From positions 62,001-126,000 of the forward strand of contig NZ_JAADJT010000013.1 in NCBI RefSeq assembly GCF_011090165.1: a stretch of DNA of 64,000 nucleotides, read 5' to 3'. This DNA comes from Duganella aceris. Lineage in GTDB: Bacteria; Pseudomonadota; Gammaproteobacteria; Burkholderiales; Burkholderiaceae_D. The notes beneath the pieces are model-generated. The model made no database searches. It saw only the letters and a program-made list of their open reading frames with translations, and was not told the DNA's origin. Position 1 is the first letter of the stretch. Every line of letters starts with the position of its first letter. A program made the translations under genes and the position numbers. Below, in pieces: positions 52,480 through 62,209 of this stretch.

Positions 52480-52953
52480 TTAGTGGGTCGCGTCGGCCGA
52501 TGGCGCCGCTGCGGCCGCTTCGGCGATCGCCGCCTGACGCTGCTGGTAGAACACTTCGAAGTTGATCTCGGCCAGATGCACTGGCGGGAAACCGGCACGG
52601 GTGATCACGTCGGCGATGTTGGCGCGCAGGTAAGGGTAGACGATGTTCGGGCAGCCGATTCCCAGCAGCGGATCCAGCTGGTCCGCAGGGATGTTGCGTG
52701 CTTCGAAGATACCGGCTTGCTTGCCTTCAACCAGGAAGGCGACTTTGTCCTTGACCTTGGCGGTCACGGTGATGGTGACGGTCGATTCGAAAATGCCGTC
52801 GGCCAGTGGCTCGGCGCCCACGTCCAGCGCGACTTCGATGGTCGGTGCTTCCTGTTCCAGGAAGATTGCTGGCGAGTTCGGTTGTTCCAGCGACATGTCT
52901 TTCAGGTAGACGCGTTGGATTTGGAATACTGGTTGCAGGTTTTCTTCAGACAT
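52480..52953 (-). CDS. secB: Protein-export chaperone SecB
   Basis: 157 residues. Core motifs FQIQRVYLKDMSLEQPNSP, LDPLLGIGCPNIVYPYLRAN and PPVHLAEINFEVFYQQ are those of SecB. It holds preproteins unfolded for SecA. It lies downstream of grxC in the same direction, the usual order. Confidence 0.96.
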   Translation of the reverse strand: MSEENLQPVFQIQRVYLKDMSLEQPNSPAIFLEQEAPTIEVALDVGAEPLADGIFESTVTITVTAKVKDKVAFLVEGKQAGIFEARNIPADQLDPLLGIGCPNIVYPYLRANIADVITRAGFPPVHLAEINFEVFYQQRQAAIAEAAAAAPSADATH

Positions 52954-53089
52954 GGAACGCTTTCGATGATAGGGAAAAGTGATGTTTTGGTGTGGCTTGA
53001 AGACGGCTCAAATCAAACGCGAGGGCAATTGTATCAAAACCGTTATCGTTTCCAAGGTTTTCCGCCCCCGCGTTGTTATTTGAGGTCCA

Positions 53090-53350
53090 TTAGCCATTTA
53101 ACAAGGGCGACAAACCGCCGGCTTGATCCAACGCATACAAATCGTCGAAACCGCCGACGTGGGTGTCGCCGATGTAGATCTGGGGCACGGTACGGCGGCC
53201 GGTCTTTTGCATCATCAGCGTGCGCTGCTCCGGGTCGAGGTCGACGCGGATCTTCTTCAGCCCGGTCACGCCCTTGGCTTCCAGCAGGCGTTCGGCGCGG
53301 GTGCAGTACGGGCACACGGCGGTGGTGTACATGATCACTTCGGTAGTCAT
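53090..53350 (-). CDS. grxC: Glutaredoxin 3
   Basis: 86 residues from the ATG with AAGGAA 5 bp upstream. Active site CPYC (residues 12-15, TTAVCPYCTRAE) and TVPQIYIGDTHVGG are typical. A dithiol glutaredoxin in the cytosol. It starts 10 bp after the rhodanese gene stop, so the two are co-transcribed. Confidence 0.95.
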   Translation of the reverse strand: MTTEVIMYTTAVCPYCTRAERLLEAKGVTGLKKIRVDLDPEQRTLMMQKTGRRTVPQIYIGDTHVGGFDDLYALDQAGGLSPLLNG

Positions 53351-53360
53351 ATCGTTTCCT

Positions 53361-53765
53361 TCAATTTTTAGCCAGGGGCAGGCCGGCTTTTTGCCATGCG
53401 ACAATGCCACCATCCAGGTTGACCACGTCGGTGAAACCGGCCTTGGCCAGCTTGGCCGCCGCCGCCGAGGCGCGCGCGCCGGTCTTGCAGACCACGACCA
53501 CGGCCTTGCTCTTGAACTTCTCCAGCTCGCCGACGCGCTGGTCCAGATCGGCCAGCGGAATGTTCCTGGCGTCCGGCAGGTGGCCTTCGGCGAATTCCTT
53601 GGCGTCGCGGACGTCTACAATGGTGGCTTTGCTGCGGTTGATCAGCAATGTCACGTCTTGCGGCGTCGCGCGTTTGCCGCGCTGGGTCAGGAGCGGCCAC
53701 AGCAGGGCGCCGCCGGAAACCAGCACGATGGCGAGGAGGAAAATATTGTCAATGAAGAATTTCAC
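53361..53765 (-). CDS. Membrane-anchored rhodanese-like protein
   Basis: 134 residues. One N-terminal membrane segment (DNIFLLAIVLVSGGALLWPL), then a rhodanese domain with the active-site loop VVCKTGARAS (Cys near residue 100) and VVNLDGGIVAWQ. The catalytic Cys is present, so it may carry sulfur or reduce persulfides. First gene of the rhodanese-grxC-secB cluster. Confidence 0.92.
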   Translation of the reverse strand: MKFFIDNIFLLAIVLVSGGALLWPLLTQRGKRATPQDVTLLINRSKATIVDVRDAKEFAEGHLPDARNIPLADLDQRVGELEKFKSKAVVVVCKTGARASAAAAKLAKAGFTDVVNLDGGIVAWQKAGLPLAKN

Positions 53766-53874
53766 AGGGTTCCAATGGTTTAAGTCAATCCCCGCATTAT
53801 AAAATAGAAGCTGGAAGAGTTCTTAAAGCACCGGTTTTACCGTTTCGTCCACTCCTTTATTGAAGATAGTTCAC

Positions 53875-54621
53875 ATGTATAAAATCGTATTCATGCGCCA
53901 TGGCGAGTCCACCTGGAACCTGTCGAACCGCTTTACCGGCTGGACCGACGTCGACCTGACCGAGAAGGGCGTGGCCGAGGCCAAGGCCGCGGGCAAAGTG
54001 CTGAAGGAATCCGGCTACACCTTCGACCTGGCTTACACCTCGGTGCTGAAGCGCGCCGTGCGCACGCTGTGGCTGGCGCTGGACGAGATGGACATGATGT
54101 ATCTGCCGATCAAGAACGACTGGCGCCTGAACGAACGCCACTACGGCGCGCTGCAGGGGCTGGACAAGGCCGAGACCGCCGCCAAGTACGGCGACGAGCA
54201 GGTGCTGGTCTGGCGCCGCAGCTACGACACCCCGCCGCCGGCGCTGGAAGCGTCCGACGATCGCGCCTCGTTCAACGATCCGCGCTACGCCGGCCTGGAC
54301 AAACAACAGATCCCGCTGACCGAATGCCTGAAGGACACCGTGGCGCGCGTGATGCCGGCCTGGGACGAGGAAATCGCCCCGGCCATCCGCGCCGGCAAGA
54401 AGATCATCGTCTCGGCCCACGGCAACAGCCTGCGCGCGGTGATCAAGATGCTGGACGACATCAGCGACAACGACATCGTCGGCCTCAACATTCCGAACGG
54501 TCAGCCGCTGGTGTATGAGCTGGACGAGAACCTGAAGCCGATCCGCCACTACTACCTGGGCGACGCCGACGCCATCGCCGCCGCCCAGGCGGCGGTCGCG
54601 AATCAGGGCAAGGCCAAGTAA
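53875..54621 (+). CDS. gpmA: 2,3-bisphosphoglycerate-dependent phosphoglycerate mutase
   Basis: 248 residues. Phosphohistidine motif MRHGESTWN (residues 7-15), RHYGALQGLDKAE, and the second His in SAHGNSLRA. Interconverts 3- and 2-phosphoglycerate in glycolysis. The start ATG is 5 codons after an in-frame TTG. It is divergent from the rhodanese gene and begins a gpmA-envC-ctpA-moeB run. Confidence 0.95.
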   Translation: MYKIVFMRHGESTWNLSNRFTGWTDVDLTEKGVAEAKAAGKVLKESGYTFDLAYTSVLKRAVRTLWLALDEMDMMYLPIKNDWRLNERHYGALQGLDKAETAAKYGDEQVLVWRRSYDTPPPALEASDDRASFNDPRYAGLDKQQIPLTECLKDTVARVMPAWDEEIAPAIRAGKKIIVSAHGNSLRAVIKMLDDISDNDIVGLNIPNGQPLVYELDENLKPIRHYYLGDADAIAAAQAAVANQGKAK

Positions 54622-54622
54622 T

Positions 54623-56305
54623 TTGACGCATTCTTCATTCCGCAAGTGGGTGGGCGCAGCGGCGCTGGGGTTGATGGTGTGCGCCACGGCGCAGGCCGCG
54701 CCGTTCGGCAAGACCACCGAGCGCAGCAAGCAGAAAGCGGCGGCCGAGGCCGAGCGGGCCGGCTTGCAGCAAAAGCTCAGCGCGCTCAAGCGCGACATCG
54801 GCAAGACCGAGAGCGCCAAGGACGACGCGGCCGATACGCTGGCCGAGTCGGAACAGGCGATCTCGGACGCCAACCGCGCGCTGCGCGACTTGCAGCAGGA
54901 GCAGGGCGACACCAACACCAAGCTGCTGCAGCTGTCGGCCGAGCACGAGCGGCTGGCCGCCACCGTGGCGCAGCAGAAGCAGCAGCTGGCAAAGCTGTTG
55001 CGCGAGCAGTATGTCGCCGGGAATGAGGACCGCATCAAGTTGCTGTTGTCGGGGGATAACCCGAACCGCATCAATCGCGATTTGCAGATGATGGCGTATG
55101 TGTCGCAGGCGCAGGCGCGCCTGCTGGACGCGTTGCGCGCCAATCTGAAGGCGGTGGAGACCAACCAGGCCGAGGCGCAGAACGCCAAGGATGAGCTGGA
55201 GGAAATCGCGCAGGAACAGTTGCAGCAGAAATCCAGACTGGAGCAGGAGAAGTCGCGCCGGGCCGAGTTGCTGACCAGCTTGTCGAAGAAGCTGGTGGCG
55301 CAGCGCAAGGAGGTCGGCAACGTCGAACGCGACGAGCAGCGCATCACCGGGCTGGTCGACAAGTTGAACAAGTTGATCGCGGAGCAGGCGATCGCCGCCG
55401 CCGCCGAGAAGAAACGCCAGGAGCAGCTGGCCGCCGCGCGCGCCGAGGCCAAGGCCAAGGCGGACGCCGAGGCGCGCGCGCTGGCCCGCGCCAAGGCCGA
55501 AGCCAAGGCCGCCGCCGAGGCGGAGCGGCAACGCCTGGCCAAGGCCAACGCCAGCAAGTCCGGCAGCATCAAGCCGGCGCAGCCGACGCCGGGCACGCAG
55601 GTCGCCCAGACGCCGGCCCGGCCGCCAGCGCAGCCGGCGGCCAAGCCCGACGCCATCGATGCCGACGAGCCGAAAGTCGCCGCGCAGCCGGGAAGGCCGG
55701 CGGCGGATCCGCAGCAGCCGGCAGTGCAGGCCGGTGGGCAAGCGGGCGCGCAGTCCGCCGCGCAGGCGTCCGCCCAGGCGGCGCAAGCGGCGGCCCAGGT
55801 GGCGCAGGCGGCGACGCAGGCCAGCCAGGCCACGCAAGCGGCGGCGCAGCTGGCCGCCAAGCCCGCCGCCAGGCCGGAGGACATCGCGCTGGCCCCGGCC
55901 GCGCCGGCCGGCGCCTTCTCCAGCCTGAAGGGCCAGCTGCGGCCTCCGGTCAACGGCAAGCTGGCGGCCAAGTTCGGCGCCAAGCGCGGCGACGGGCCGA
56001 GCTGGAAAGGCCTGTTCATCAAGGCCGCCGAAGGCGCCGACGTGCGCAGCGTGGCCGGCGGCCGGGTGGTGTTCGCCGACTGGCTGCGCGGCTTCGGCAA
56101 CCTGATCATCGTCGACCACGGCGGCCAGTACATGAGCATTTACGGCTACAACTCGGCGCTGCTGAAACGCGCCGGCGACATCGTCAAGGCCGGCGATCCG
56201 ATCGCCAGCGCAGGTAACAGCGGCGGCAACGAGGAATCGGGGCTATACTTTGAACTTCGCCATCAGGGCACAGCATTCGATCCGGCTGGCTGGGTCAAGT
56301 TTTAA
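54623..56305 (+). CDS. envC: Murein hydrolase activator EnvC
   Basis: 560 residues from a TTG start that follows the gpmA stop. Signal peptide (to AQA near residue 25), a long coiled coil (25-280), an Ala/Gln/Pro-rich linker (about 290-435) and a LytM (M23) domain (440-560). The LytM zinc ligands are lost (GLFIKAAEGADV; YFELRHQG), as in E. coli EnvC, so it acts by activating amidases at the septum, not as a protease. Confidence 0.92.
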   Translation: MTHSSFRKWVGAAALGLMVCATAQAAPFGKTTERSKQKAAAEAERAGLQQKLSALKRDIGKTESAKDDAADTLAESEQAISDANRALRDLQQEQGDTNTKLLQLSAEHERLAATVAQQKQQLAKLLREQYVAGNEDRIKLLLSGDNPNRINRDLQMMAYVSQAQARLLDALRANLKAVETNQAEAQNAKDELEEIAQEQLQQKSRLEQEKSRRAELLTSLSKKLVAQRKEVGNVERDEQRITGLVDKLNKLIAEQAIAAAAEKKRQEQLAAARAEAKAKADAEARALARAKAEAKAAAEAERQRLAKANASKSGSIKPAQPTPGTQVAQTPARPPAQPAAKPDAIDADEPKVAAQPGRPAADPQQPAVQAGGQAGAQSAAQASAQAAQAAAQVAQAATQASQATQAAAQLAAKPAARPEDIALAPAAPAGAFSSLKGQLRPPVNGKLAAKFGAKRGDGPSWKGLFIKAAEGADVRSVAGGRVVFADWLRGFGNLIIVDHGGQYMSIYGYNSALLKRAGDIVKAGDPIASAGNSGGNEESGLYFELRHQGTAFDPAGWVKF

Positions 56306-56319
56306 GGTTCGCGGAAAAT

Positions 56320-57885
56320 ATGGGCAACAAAGTCAAGAGCATCGGCCTGATCGGCCTGGGTATGGTGGCTGGTGTTGCCGTCTCCCTGCAGTTTTCCGCC
56401 ATCGCGCAAAAAGTCACCGGCTCGCCGCTGCCGCTGGAGGAGTTGCGCCAGCTGTCCGACGTGTTCGGCCTGATCAAGACCGACTACGTTGAAAACGTCG
56501 ACGACAAGAAGCTGTTGTCCGAGGCCATCAGCGGCATGGTGTCGTCGCTCGATCCGCATTCGACCTACCTGGACAAGAAAGCCTTCCGCGAAATGCGCGA
56601 GACCGTGGCCGGCAAGTTCGTGGGCATCGGCGTCGAAGTCGGCATGGAGGACGGCTACATCCGCGTCGTCTCGCCGATCGAGGACACGCCCGCGTTCAAG
56701 GCCGGCATCAAGGCCGGCGACCTGATCACCCGCATCGACGGCGTGCTGATCAAGGGCAATTCGCTGGACGAAAGCGTCAAGAAGATGCGCGGCGAGCGGC
56801 ATTCCAAGGTCAGCGTCACCATCAGCCGCAAGGACGAGGACAAGCCGCTGGTGTTCAACATCACGCGCGAGGAAATCCGCGTGCAGAGCGTCAAGGCCAA
56901 GATCGTCGAGCCGGGCTACGCCTGGGTGCGCATCTCGCAATTCCAGGAACCGACCGTGGACGACATGGCGAAAAAGATCACCGCCCTGTACGCGCAAGAC
57001 CCGCACATCAAGGGCCTGGTGCTGGACCTGCGCAACGATCCGGGCGGCGTGGTGCCGGGCGCGATCGGCGTCTCGGCCGCCTTCCTGCCCAAGGATTCGG
57101 TGATCGTCTCGACCAACGGCCAGCTGCTGAGCTCCAAGGAAACCTTCTACGGCCGTCCGGAATTCTACGCGCCGCGCGCCAAGGTCGATCCGCTGGCCAA
57201 GCTGCCGGCCGGCCTGAAGGACGTGCCGATGGTGGTGCTGGTCAACGCCGGCTCGGCTTCGGCCTCGGAGATCGTCGCCGGCGCGCTGCAGGACTACAAG
57301 CGCGCCACCATCATGGGCACGCAGACCTTCGGCAAGGGCTCGGTGCAGACGCTGCGCCAGCTGACCGCCGACACCGCCGTCAAGCTGACCACCGCGCGCT
57401 ACTACACGCCGCAGAACCGCTCGATCCAGGCGCGCGGCATCGTGCCGGATTTGATGGTCGATGAAACCGCCGACGGCGACGGCTTGAACCGCCTGCGCGT
57501 GCGCGAGTCCGATTTGCAGAAACACCTCGGCAACGACAAGGATCCGGAGGACGACGCCGCCAAGAAAGCCCTGGCCGCGCAGCGCGATCAGCTGGAGGAC
57601 GATCAGCGCCTGCTGGCGCTGGCGAAGAAAGCCAAGCCGGTGGAATTCGGCACCAAGGAAGACTTCCAGCTGGCGCAGGCGATCAACCACTTCAAGGGCC
57701 TGCCGGTCAAGCTGTCCAAGGTGGAGCCGGGACCCGCCGCCGGCGATATCGGCGAGAGCAAGTCCGATCTGAAACCCGAGCTGAAGCCGGTCGACATCCC
57801 GGCCGCCAAGCCCGAGGTCAAGCCGGAAGTCAAACCGAAGCCGGCCGACAAGAAGCCCGCGTTGAAACAGCCCGTCACCCAGTAA
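56320..57885 (+). CDS. ctpA: Carboxyl-terminal processing protease (S41, CtpA)
   Basis: 521 residues. An N-terminal hydrophobic segment (SIGLIGLGMVAGVAVSLQF), a PDZ domain (about 85-175; SPIEDTPAFKAGIKAGDLI) and the S41 protease domain with Ser in NAGSASASE (about residue 314) and Lys in TFGKGSVQT (about 339). A Pro/Lys-rich tail follows. It processes periplasmic proteins, and CtpA-type enzymes next to envC often control peptidoglycan hydrolases (inference). Confidence 0.94.
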   Translation: MGNKVKSIGLIGLGMVAGVAVSLQFSAIAQKVTGSPLPLEELRQLSDVFGLIKTDYVENVDDKKLLSEAISGMVSSLDPHSTYLDKKAFREMRETVAGKFVGIGVEVGMEDGYIRVVSPIEDTPAFKAGIKAGDLITRIDGVLIKGNSLDESVKKMRGERHSKVSVTISRKDEDKPLVFNITREEIRVQSVKAKIVEPGYAWVRISQFQEPTVDDMAKKITALYAQDPHIKGLVLDLRNDPGGVVPGAIGVSAAFLPKDSVIVSTNGQLLSSKETFYGRPEFYAPRAKVDPLAKLPAGLKDVPMVVLVNAGSASASEIVAGALQDYKRATIMGTQTFGKGSVQTLRQLTADTAVKLTTARYYTPQNRSIQARGIVPDLMVDETADGDGLNRLRVRESDLQKHLGNDKDPEDDAAKKALAAQRDQLEDDQRLLALAKKAKPVEFGTKEDFQLAQAINHFKGLPVKLSKVEPGPAAGDIGESKSDLKPELKPVDIPAAKPEVKPEVKPKPADKKPALKQPVTQ

Positions 57886-57909
57886 CCGCAGCGCGCCGCT
57901 GCCGCATTG

Positions 57910-58665
57910 ATGAACGACTCACAACTGCTGCGCTATTCGCGCCACATCCTGCTCGACGAAATCGGCATCGAAGGCCAGCACAAGCTGCTGGCCGCGCATG
58001 CGCTGGTGATCGGCGCTGGCGGCCTCGGCTCGCCGGCGGCGATGTACCTGGCCTCGGCCGGCGTCGGCCGCATCACGCTGGTCGACGACGACACCGTCGA
58101 CCTGACCAACCTGCAACGCCAGATCGCCCACACCACCGAGCGTGTCGGCCAGCCCAAGGCCGAATCGGCGCGCGCCACGCTATTGCAGATCAATCCCGAG
58201 ATCAGCGTCACCGCCCTGAACCAACGGGTCGACGACGCCCGCCTGGCCGCGCTGGTGGCCGACGCCGACGTGGTGCTGGACTGCACCGACAACTTCGCCA
58301 CGCGCCACGCGGTCAACCGCGCCTGCGTGGCGGCGCGCAAGCCGCTGGTGTCGGGCGCGGTGATCCGCTTCGACGGCCAGGTCAGCGTGTTCGATCCGCG
58401 CGGCGGCGCGCAGCCTTGCTATTCGTGCCTGTTCCCGCAGGACCAGCGCTTCGAGGACGTCGCCTGTTCCACCATGGGCGTGTTCGCGCCGCTGGTGGGC
58501 GTGGTCGGCGCGATGCAGGCGGCGGAGGCGCTCAAGCTGCTGATGGGCGTCGGCGCCTCGCTGGCCGGACGGCTGATGATGCTGGACGGGCTGCACATGG
58601 AATGGACCAGCATCGGCGTGGGCCGCAACGGCGCCTGCCCGGTCTGCGCCGATCACACAATCTAA
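57910..58665 (+). CDS. moeB: MoeB/ThiF-type adenylyltransferase
   Basis: 251 residues. ATP-binding motif VIGAGGLGSPAAMYLASAGVG (about residues 33-53), VDDDTVDLTNLQRQI, ALNQRVDD and a zinc site with CYSC and CPVC. No rhodanese domain. It activates a small ubiquitin-like sulfur carrier (MoaD or ThiS) by adenylation; the partner cannot be told from this window. An in-frame TTG lies one codon upstream. Confidence 0.92.
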   Translation: MNDSQLLRYSRHILLDEIGIEGQHKLLAAHALVIGAGGLGSPAAMYLASAGVGRITLVDDDTVDLTNLQRQIAHTTERVGQPKAESARATLLQINPEISVTALNQRVDDARLAALVADADVVLDCTDNFATRHAVNRACVAARKPLVSGAVIRFDGQVSVFDPRGGAQPCYSCLFPQDQRFEDVACSTMGVFAPLVGVVGAMQAAEALKLLMGVGASLAGRLMMLDGLHMEWTSIGVGRNGACPVCADHTI

Positions 58666-58677
58666 AGGAGTTCCACC

Positions 58678-60801
58678 TTGCTCAAGAAACGACTCGCGGT
58701 ATTGCCGCTGGCCCTGGCCGCAGCCTTCGGCGCGCACGCCGCCAGCACCACCAGATATCTGATCATCTCCGAGAACGCCAAACAGATCGGCGAGCAGGTG
58801 GTCGAGCGCGGCGACGACGGCCTGACCAAGGTGGCCTTCAGCTACAAGGACAACGGCCGCGGCCCGGACCTGGCGGAACAGTTCCGCCTCGGCGCCGACG
58901 GCACCATGACCGAGTACTCGGTCAAGGGCAATTCCACCTTCGGCGCGGTGGTCGACGAGCACTTCACGCGCAAGGGCGACCAGGCCGAATGGACCTCGAC
59001 CTCCGAAAAGGGCAACAAGACCGTCAGCGGCCCGGCCGCCTACCTGCCGCTGAACGGCTCCTTCGAAGTGGAGTCGATCGCCATCGCCGCGCTGGCCGCC
59101 GCGCCGGAAGGCAAGCTGCCGCTGCTGCCATCGGGCACGCTGTCGCAGCGCGTGCTGGATAGCGTCGAAGTCACCGGCCCGGATGGCCGCAAGCAGACCG
59201 TGCGCCTGCTGGCGCAAACCGGCGTCGGGCTGTCGCCATCGTTCTACTGGGCCACCTCCGGCGACAAGCCGCGCCTGTTCGGCGTGATCATCCCCGGCTT
59301 CGCCAACATGCTGGAGCAGGGCTGGCAAGCGGCCGCGCCGGAACTGGCCGCGCGCCAGAAGGCCGCCGAGAGCAAGATGCTGGCCGACGTCGCCGCCAGG
59401 CTGCAACATCCGCTGACCGGCCTGACGGTGGTGCGCAACGCCCGCGTGTTCGACAGCGAGAAGGCGGTGGTCGGCCCGGCCTCCGACATCTACGTGCTGC
59501 GCGGCCGCATCACCGCCGTGCTGCCGGCCGGCTCGCCGGTGCGCGAGGCCGACAACAGCATCGACGCCGGCGGCCGCATCGTGCTGCCGGGCCTGTTCGA
59601 CCTGCACGCCCACGTCGACCGCTGGTCCGGCGCGCTGGACATGTCGACCGGCGTCACCAGCGTGCGCGACATGGGCAACGACAACAAGCAATTACAGGCG
59701 ATGCTGGACGAAACCGCCGCCGGCAGGCTGCTGGCGCCGCAGGTGGTGCCGGCCGGCTTCCTCGAAGGCGAGAGCCCGTTCAGCGCCAATCTCGGTTTCG
59801 TCATCAAGGACCTTCCTGCGGCGCAGAGCGCGATCGACTGGTATGCGGAGCGCGGCTATCCGCAGCTGAAGATCTACAACTCCTTCCCCAAGGCGATCCT
59901 GAAGGACACCATCGCCTATGCGCACCAGCGCGGCATGCGCGTCTCCGGCCACATCCCGGCCGGCCTGCGCGCGCAGGACGCGCTCGACGCCGGCTACGAC
60001 GAGATCCAGCACATCAACCAGGTGCTGCTGAACTTCCTGGTCAAGCCGGACACCGAAACGCGCAACCTGAACCGCTTCGTGCTGCCGTCGGAAAAAGTGG
60101 CGGACCTGGACTTCAATTCCAAGCCGGTCAAGGACTTCGTGGCGCTGCTGGCGAAGAAGCAGATCTCGATCGATCCGACGCTGGCCACCTTCGCCTTCCT
60201 CAAGCAGCGCGACGGCGACATGAACGAGCCGTATGCGGCGGTGGCGTCGCACATGCCGCCGGACGTGGCGCGCGGCTTCTCGGTCGGCACCATGAAGATC
60301 GACGGCGACGCGACCTTGAAGCGTTATGAAAAATCCTACGCCAAGATGGTGCAGTTCGTCGGCATCATGTACAAGGCCGGCGTGCCGATCGTGGCCGGCA
60401 CCGACGACATCGCCGGCTTCACGCTGCATTCCGAGCTGGCGCTGCTGGTCAAGGCCGGCCTGACCCCGGCCCAGGCGCTGCAGGTGGCGACGCGCAACGG
60501 CGCCCGCTACACCCGCACCAGCAATGACCGCGGCAGCATCGTGGCCGGCAAGCTGGCCGACCTGGTGCTGGTCGATGGCGATCCGACCAAAAATATCGAG
60601 GACGTGCGCAAGGTGTCGGCGGTGATCACGCGCGGCTTCCTGATCTACCCGGCGGAGATCGACGCGGCGCTCGGCATCGCGCCGTTCGTCAAGGATGCGC
60701 CGTCATTGTTGAAGTCCGACGCCCCGGTCACGGCCGGGGAAAGCGGCGGCAACGAAGGCGCGCGCGCCCGCATCGGCGCCAGCGCCTTAAGGCATCATTA
60801 A
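58678..60801 (+). CDS. Periplasmic amidohydrolase
   Basis: 707 residues from a TTG with AAAGGAG 7 bp upstream. A signal peptide (KRLAVLPLALAAAFGAHAA) is followed by an N-terminal beta-rich domain of about 210 residues and an amidohydrolase domain from about residue 245: metal ligands in GLFDLHAHVD, Lys in QLKIYNSFPK, His in VSGHIPAG and IQHINQV, Asp in AGTDDIAG, ending with GSIVAGKLADLVLVDGDP. Related to imidazolonepropionase/prolidase-like enzymes; substrate unknown. Confidence 0.85.
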   Translation: MLKKRLAVLPLALAAAFGAHAASTTRYLIISENAKQIGEQVVERGDDGLTKVAFSYKDNGRGPDLAEQFRLGADGTMTEYSVKGNSTFGAVVDEHFTRKGDQAEWTSTSEKGNKTVSGPAAYLPLNGSFEVESIAIAALAAAPEGKLPLLPSGTLSQRVLDSVEVTGPDGRKQTVRLLAQTGVGLSPSFYWATSGDKPRLFGVIIPGFANMLEQGWQAAAPELAARQKAAESKMLADVAARLQHPLTGLTVVRNARVFDSEKAVVGPASDIYVLRGRITAVLPAGSPVREADNSIDAGGRIVLPGLFDLHAHVDRWSGALDMSTGVTSVRDMGNDNKQLQAMLDETAAGRLLAPQVVPAGFLEGESPFSANLGFVIKDLPAAQSAIDWYAERGYPQLKIYNSFPKAILKDTIAYAHQRGMRVSGHIPAGLRAQDALDAGYDEIQHINQVLLNFLVKPDTETRNLNRFVLPSEKVADLDFNSKPVKDFVALLAKKQISIDPTLATFAFLKQRDGDMNEPYAAVASHMPPDVARGFSVGTMKIDGDATLKRYEKSYAKMVQFVGIMYKAGVPIVAGTDDIAGFTLHSELALLVKAGLTPAQALQVATRNGARYTRTSNDRGSIVAGKLADLVLVDGDPTKNIEDVRKVSAVITRGFLIYPAEIDAALGIAPFVKDAPSLLKSDAPVTAGESGGNEGARARIGASALRHH

Positions 60802-60888
60802 ACGCGCATCATTAAATGCGGCCGGAATCTCGCTTGTGCCGTGATTCCGCCTTATACTCTGCACTCACTTTAATTGGCACTCAATCTT

Positions 60889-61332
60889 ATGAAAAAGTCA
60901 CCTATCTTCCGCCGCGCCGCGCGCGGCTTTACGCTGATTGAAATCATGGTGGTGGTGGTCATCATGGGCGTGCTGGCCGCGCTGGTCGTGCCAAAGTTGC
61001 TGAGCCGCACCGGCGAATCGAAAGTGGCCGCCGCCAAGGTCGATATCGCGACCGTGATGCAGGCGCTCAAGCTGTACAAGCTGGATAACTCGCGCTACCC
61101 GACCACCGAGCAGGGCTTGCAGGCCTTGCTGGTCAAGCCGACCTCGGGCCCGGCCGCCAGCGGCTGGAAGGCCGGCGGCTACCTGGAAAAAATGCCGAAA
61201 GACCCATGGGGCAACCAGTACCAGCTGCTGTCGCCGGGCGTCAAAGGTGAAATCGACGTGTTCTCCTACGGCGCCGACGGCGCCCCGGGCGGCACCGGCG
61301 ACGACGCCGACATCGGCTCCTGGGATCAATGA
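60889..61332 (+). CDS. gspG: Type II secretion major pseudopilin GspG
   Basis: 147 residues. The prepilin site is RGFTLIEIMVVVVIMGVLAAL (cleavage after Gly, Glu5 present). The mature part shows the GspG pattern YKLDNSRYPTTEQGLQALL and the C-terminal calcium region DVFSYGADGAPGG. It begins the gspG-H-I-J-K-L run. Confidence 0.95.
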   Translation: MKKSPIFRRAARGFTLIEIMVVVVIMGVLAALVVPKLLSRTGESKVAAAKVDIATVMQALKLYKLDNSRYPTTEQGLQALLVKPTSGPAASGWKAGGYLEKMPKDPWGNQYQLLSPGVKGEIDVFSYGADGAPGGTGDDADIGSWDQ

Positions 61333-61352
61333 TCGCGGGAGGATAGCCTATC

Positions 61353-61823
61353 ATGCGCGTCGGCCATGAGCGTGGGTTCACGCTGATCGAACTGCTGGTG
61401 GTGATGGTCATCCTCGGCATCACGCTGGGATTGGTGTCGCTGAACGCGCTGCCGAGCCAGAAACAGGCGATGCAGCAGGACGCGCAGCGCATCGCGCTGC
61501 TGCTGCAACTGGCGCGCGACGAGGCCATCGTGCGCAACCGCCAGATCGCCTTCGAGGCCGGCTCGGACAGCTACCGTTTCCTGATCCGCAACGACAAGCA
61601 GTGGACCGAGGCGGTGCAGGACGACCTGCTGCGGGCGCGCGATTTCAAGCACGGCCCGTTCACGCTGATGCTCGATCCGCAACCCAACGTGCCGGAGGAA
61701 AAGCTGCGCATCATCTTCGGCCGCGAGCCGGTCGACAAACCGTTCGTGCTGACCATGGCCTCCAGCGACGGCAGCAGCGTCGCCATCCGCGCCGACGGCA
61801 TCGGCCATTTCACGGTGGACTGA
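61353..61823 (+). CDS. gspH: Type II secretion minor pseudopilin GspH
   Basis: 156 residues. Prepilin site ERGFTLIELLVVMVILGITLG with Glu5. It lies between gspG and gspI. The rest is weakly conserved, as is usual for GspH. Confidence 0.9.
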   Translation: MRVGHERGFTLIELLVVMVILGITLGLVSLNALPSQKQAMQQDAQRIALLLQLARDEAIVRNRQIAFEAGSDSYRFLIRNDKQWTEAVQDDLLRARDFKHGPFTLMLDPQPNVPEEKLRIIFGREPVDKPFVLTMASSDGSSVAIRADGIGHFTVD

Positions 61824-61825
61824 GC

Positions 61826-62209
61826 ATGCTGCCTATTTCACAACGACGACGCGCGCGCGGCTTCACGCTGCTGGAGGTGCTGGTGGCGCTGGTGATCGTC
61901 GGCACCGCGCTGGGCGCGTCGCTGCGCGCGGTCGGCAGCCTGACGCAAAACAGCGACGGCCTGCGCAGCGCGATGATGGCCACCTGGTCGGCCGAGAACC
62001 GGCTGGTGCAGATGCGCTTGTCCAAGCTGTTCCCGGCGGTCGGCAAGCAAACCTACGAGTGCCCGCAGGGCGACCTGAAACTGATGTGCGAGGAAGAAGT
62101 CATCGCCAGCCCGAATCCGCGCTTCCGCCGGGTCGAGGTCAGCGTGTATGCGCAGGACCATCCGGAGCGCCGCATCATCAAGCTGGTCCAGCTGGTGCTG
62201 AACGGCTGA
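61826..62209 (+). CDS. gspI: Type II secretion minor pseudopilin GspI
   Basis: 127 residues. Prepilin site RGFTLLEVLVALVIVGTALG, then the GspI motif WSAENRLVQMRL. The start is 2 bp after the gspH stop; the stop overlaps the gspJ ATG by 1 bp. Confidence 0.93.
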   Translation: MLPISQRRRARGFTLLEVLVALVIVGTALGASLRAVGSLTQNSDGLRSAMMATWSAENRLVQMRLSKLFPAVGKQTYECPQGDLKLMCEEEVIASPNPRFRRVEVSVYAQDHPERRIIKLVQLVLNG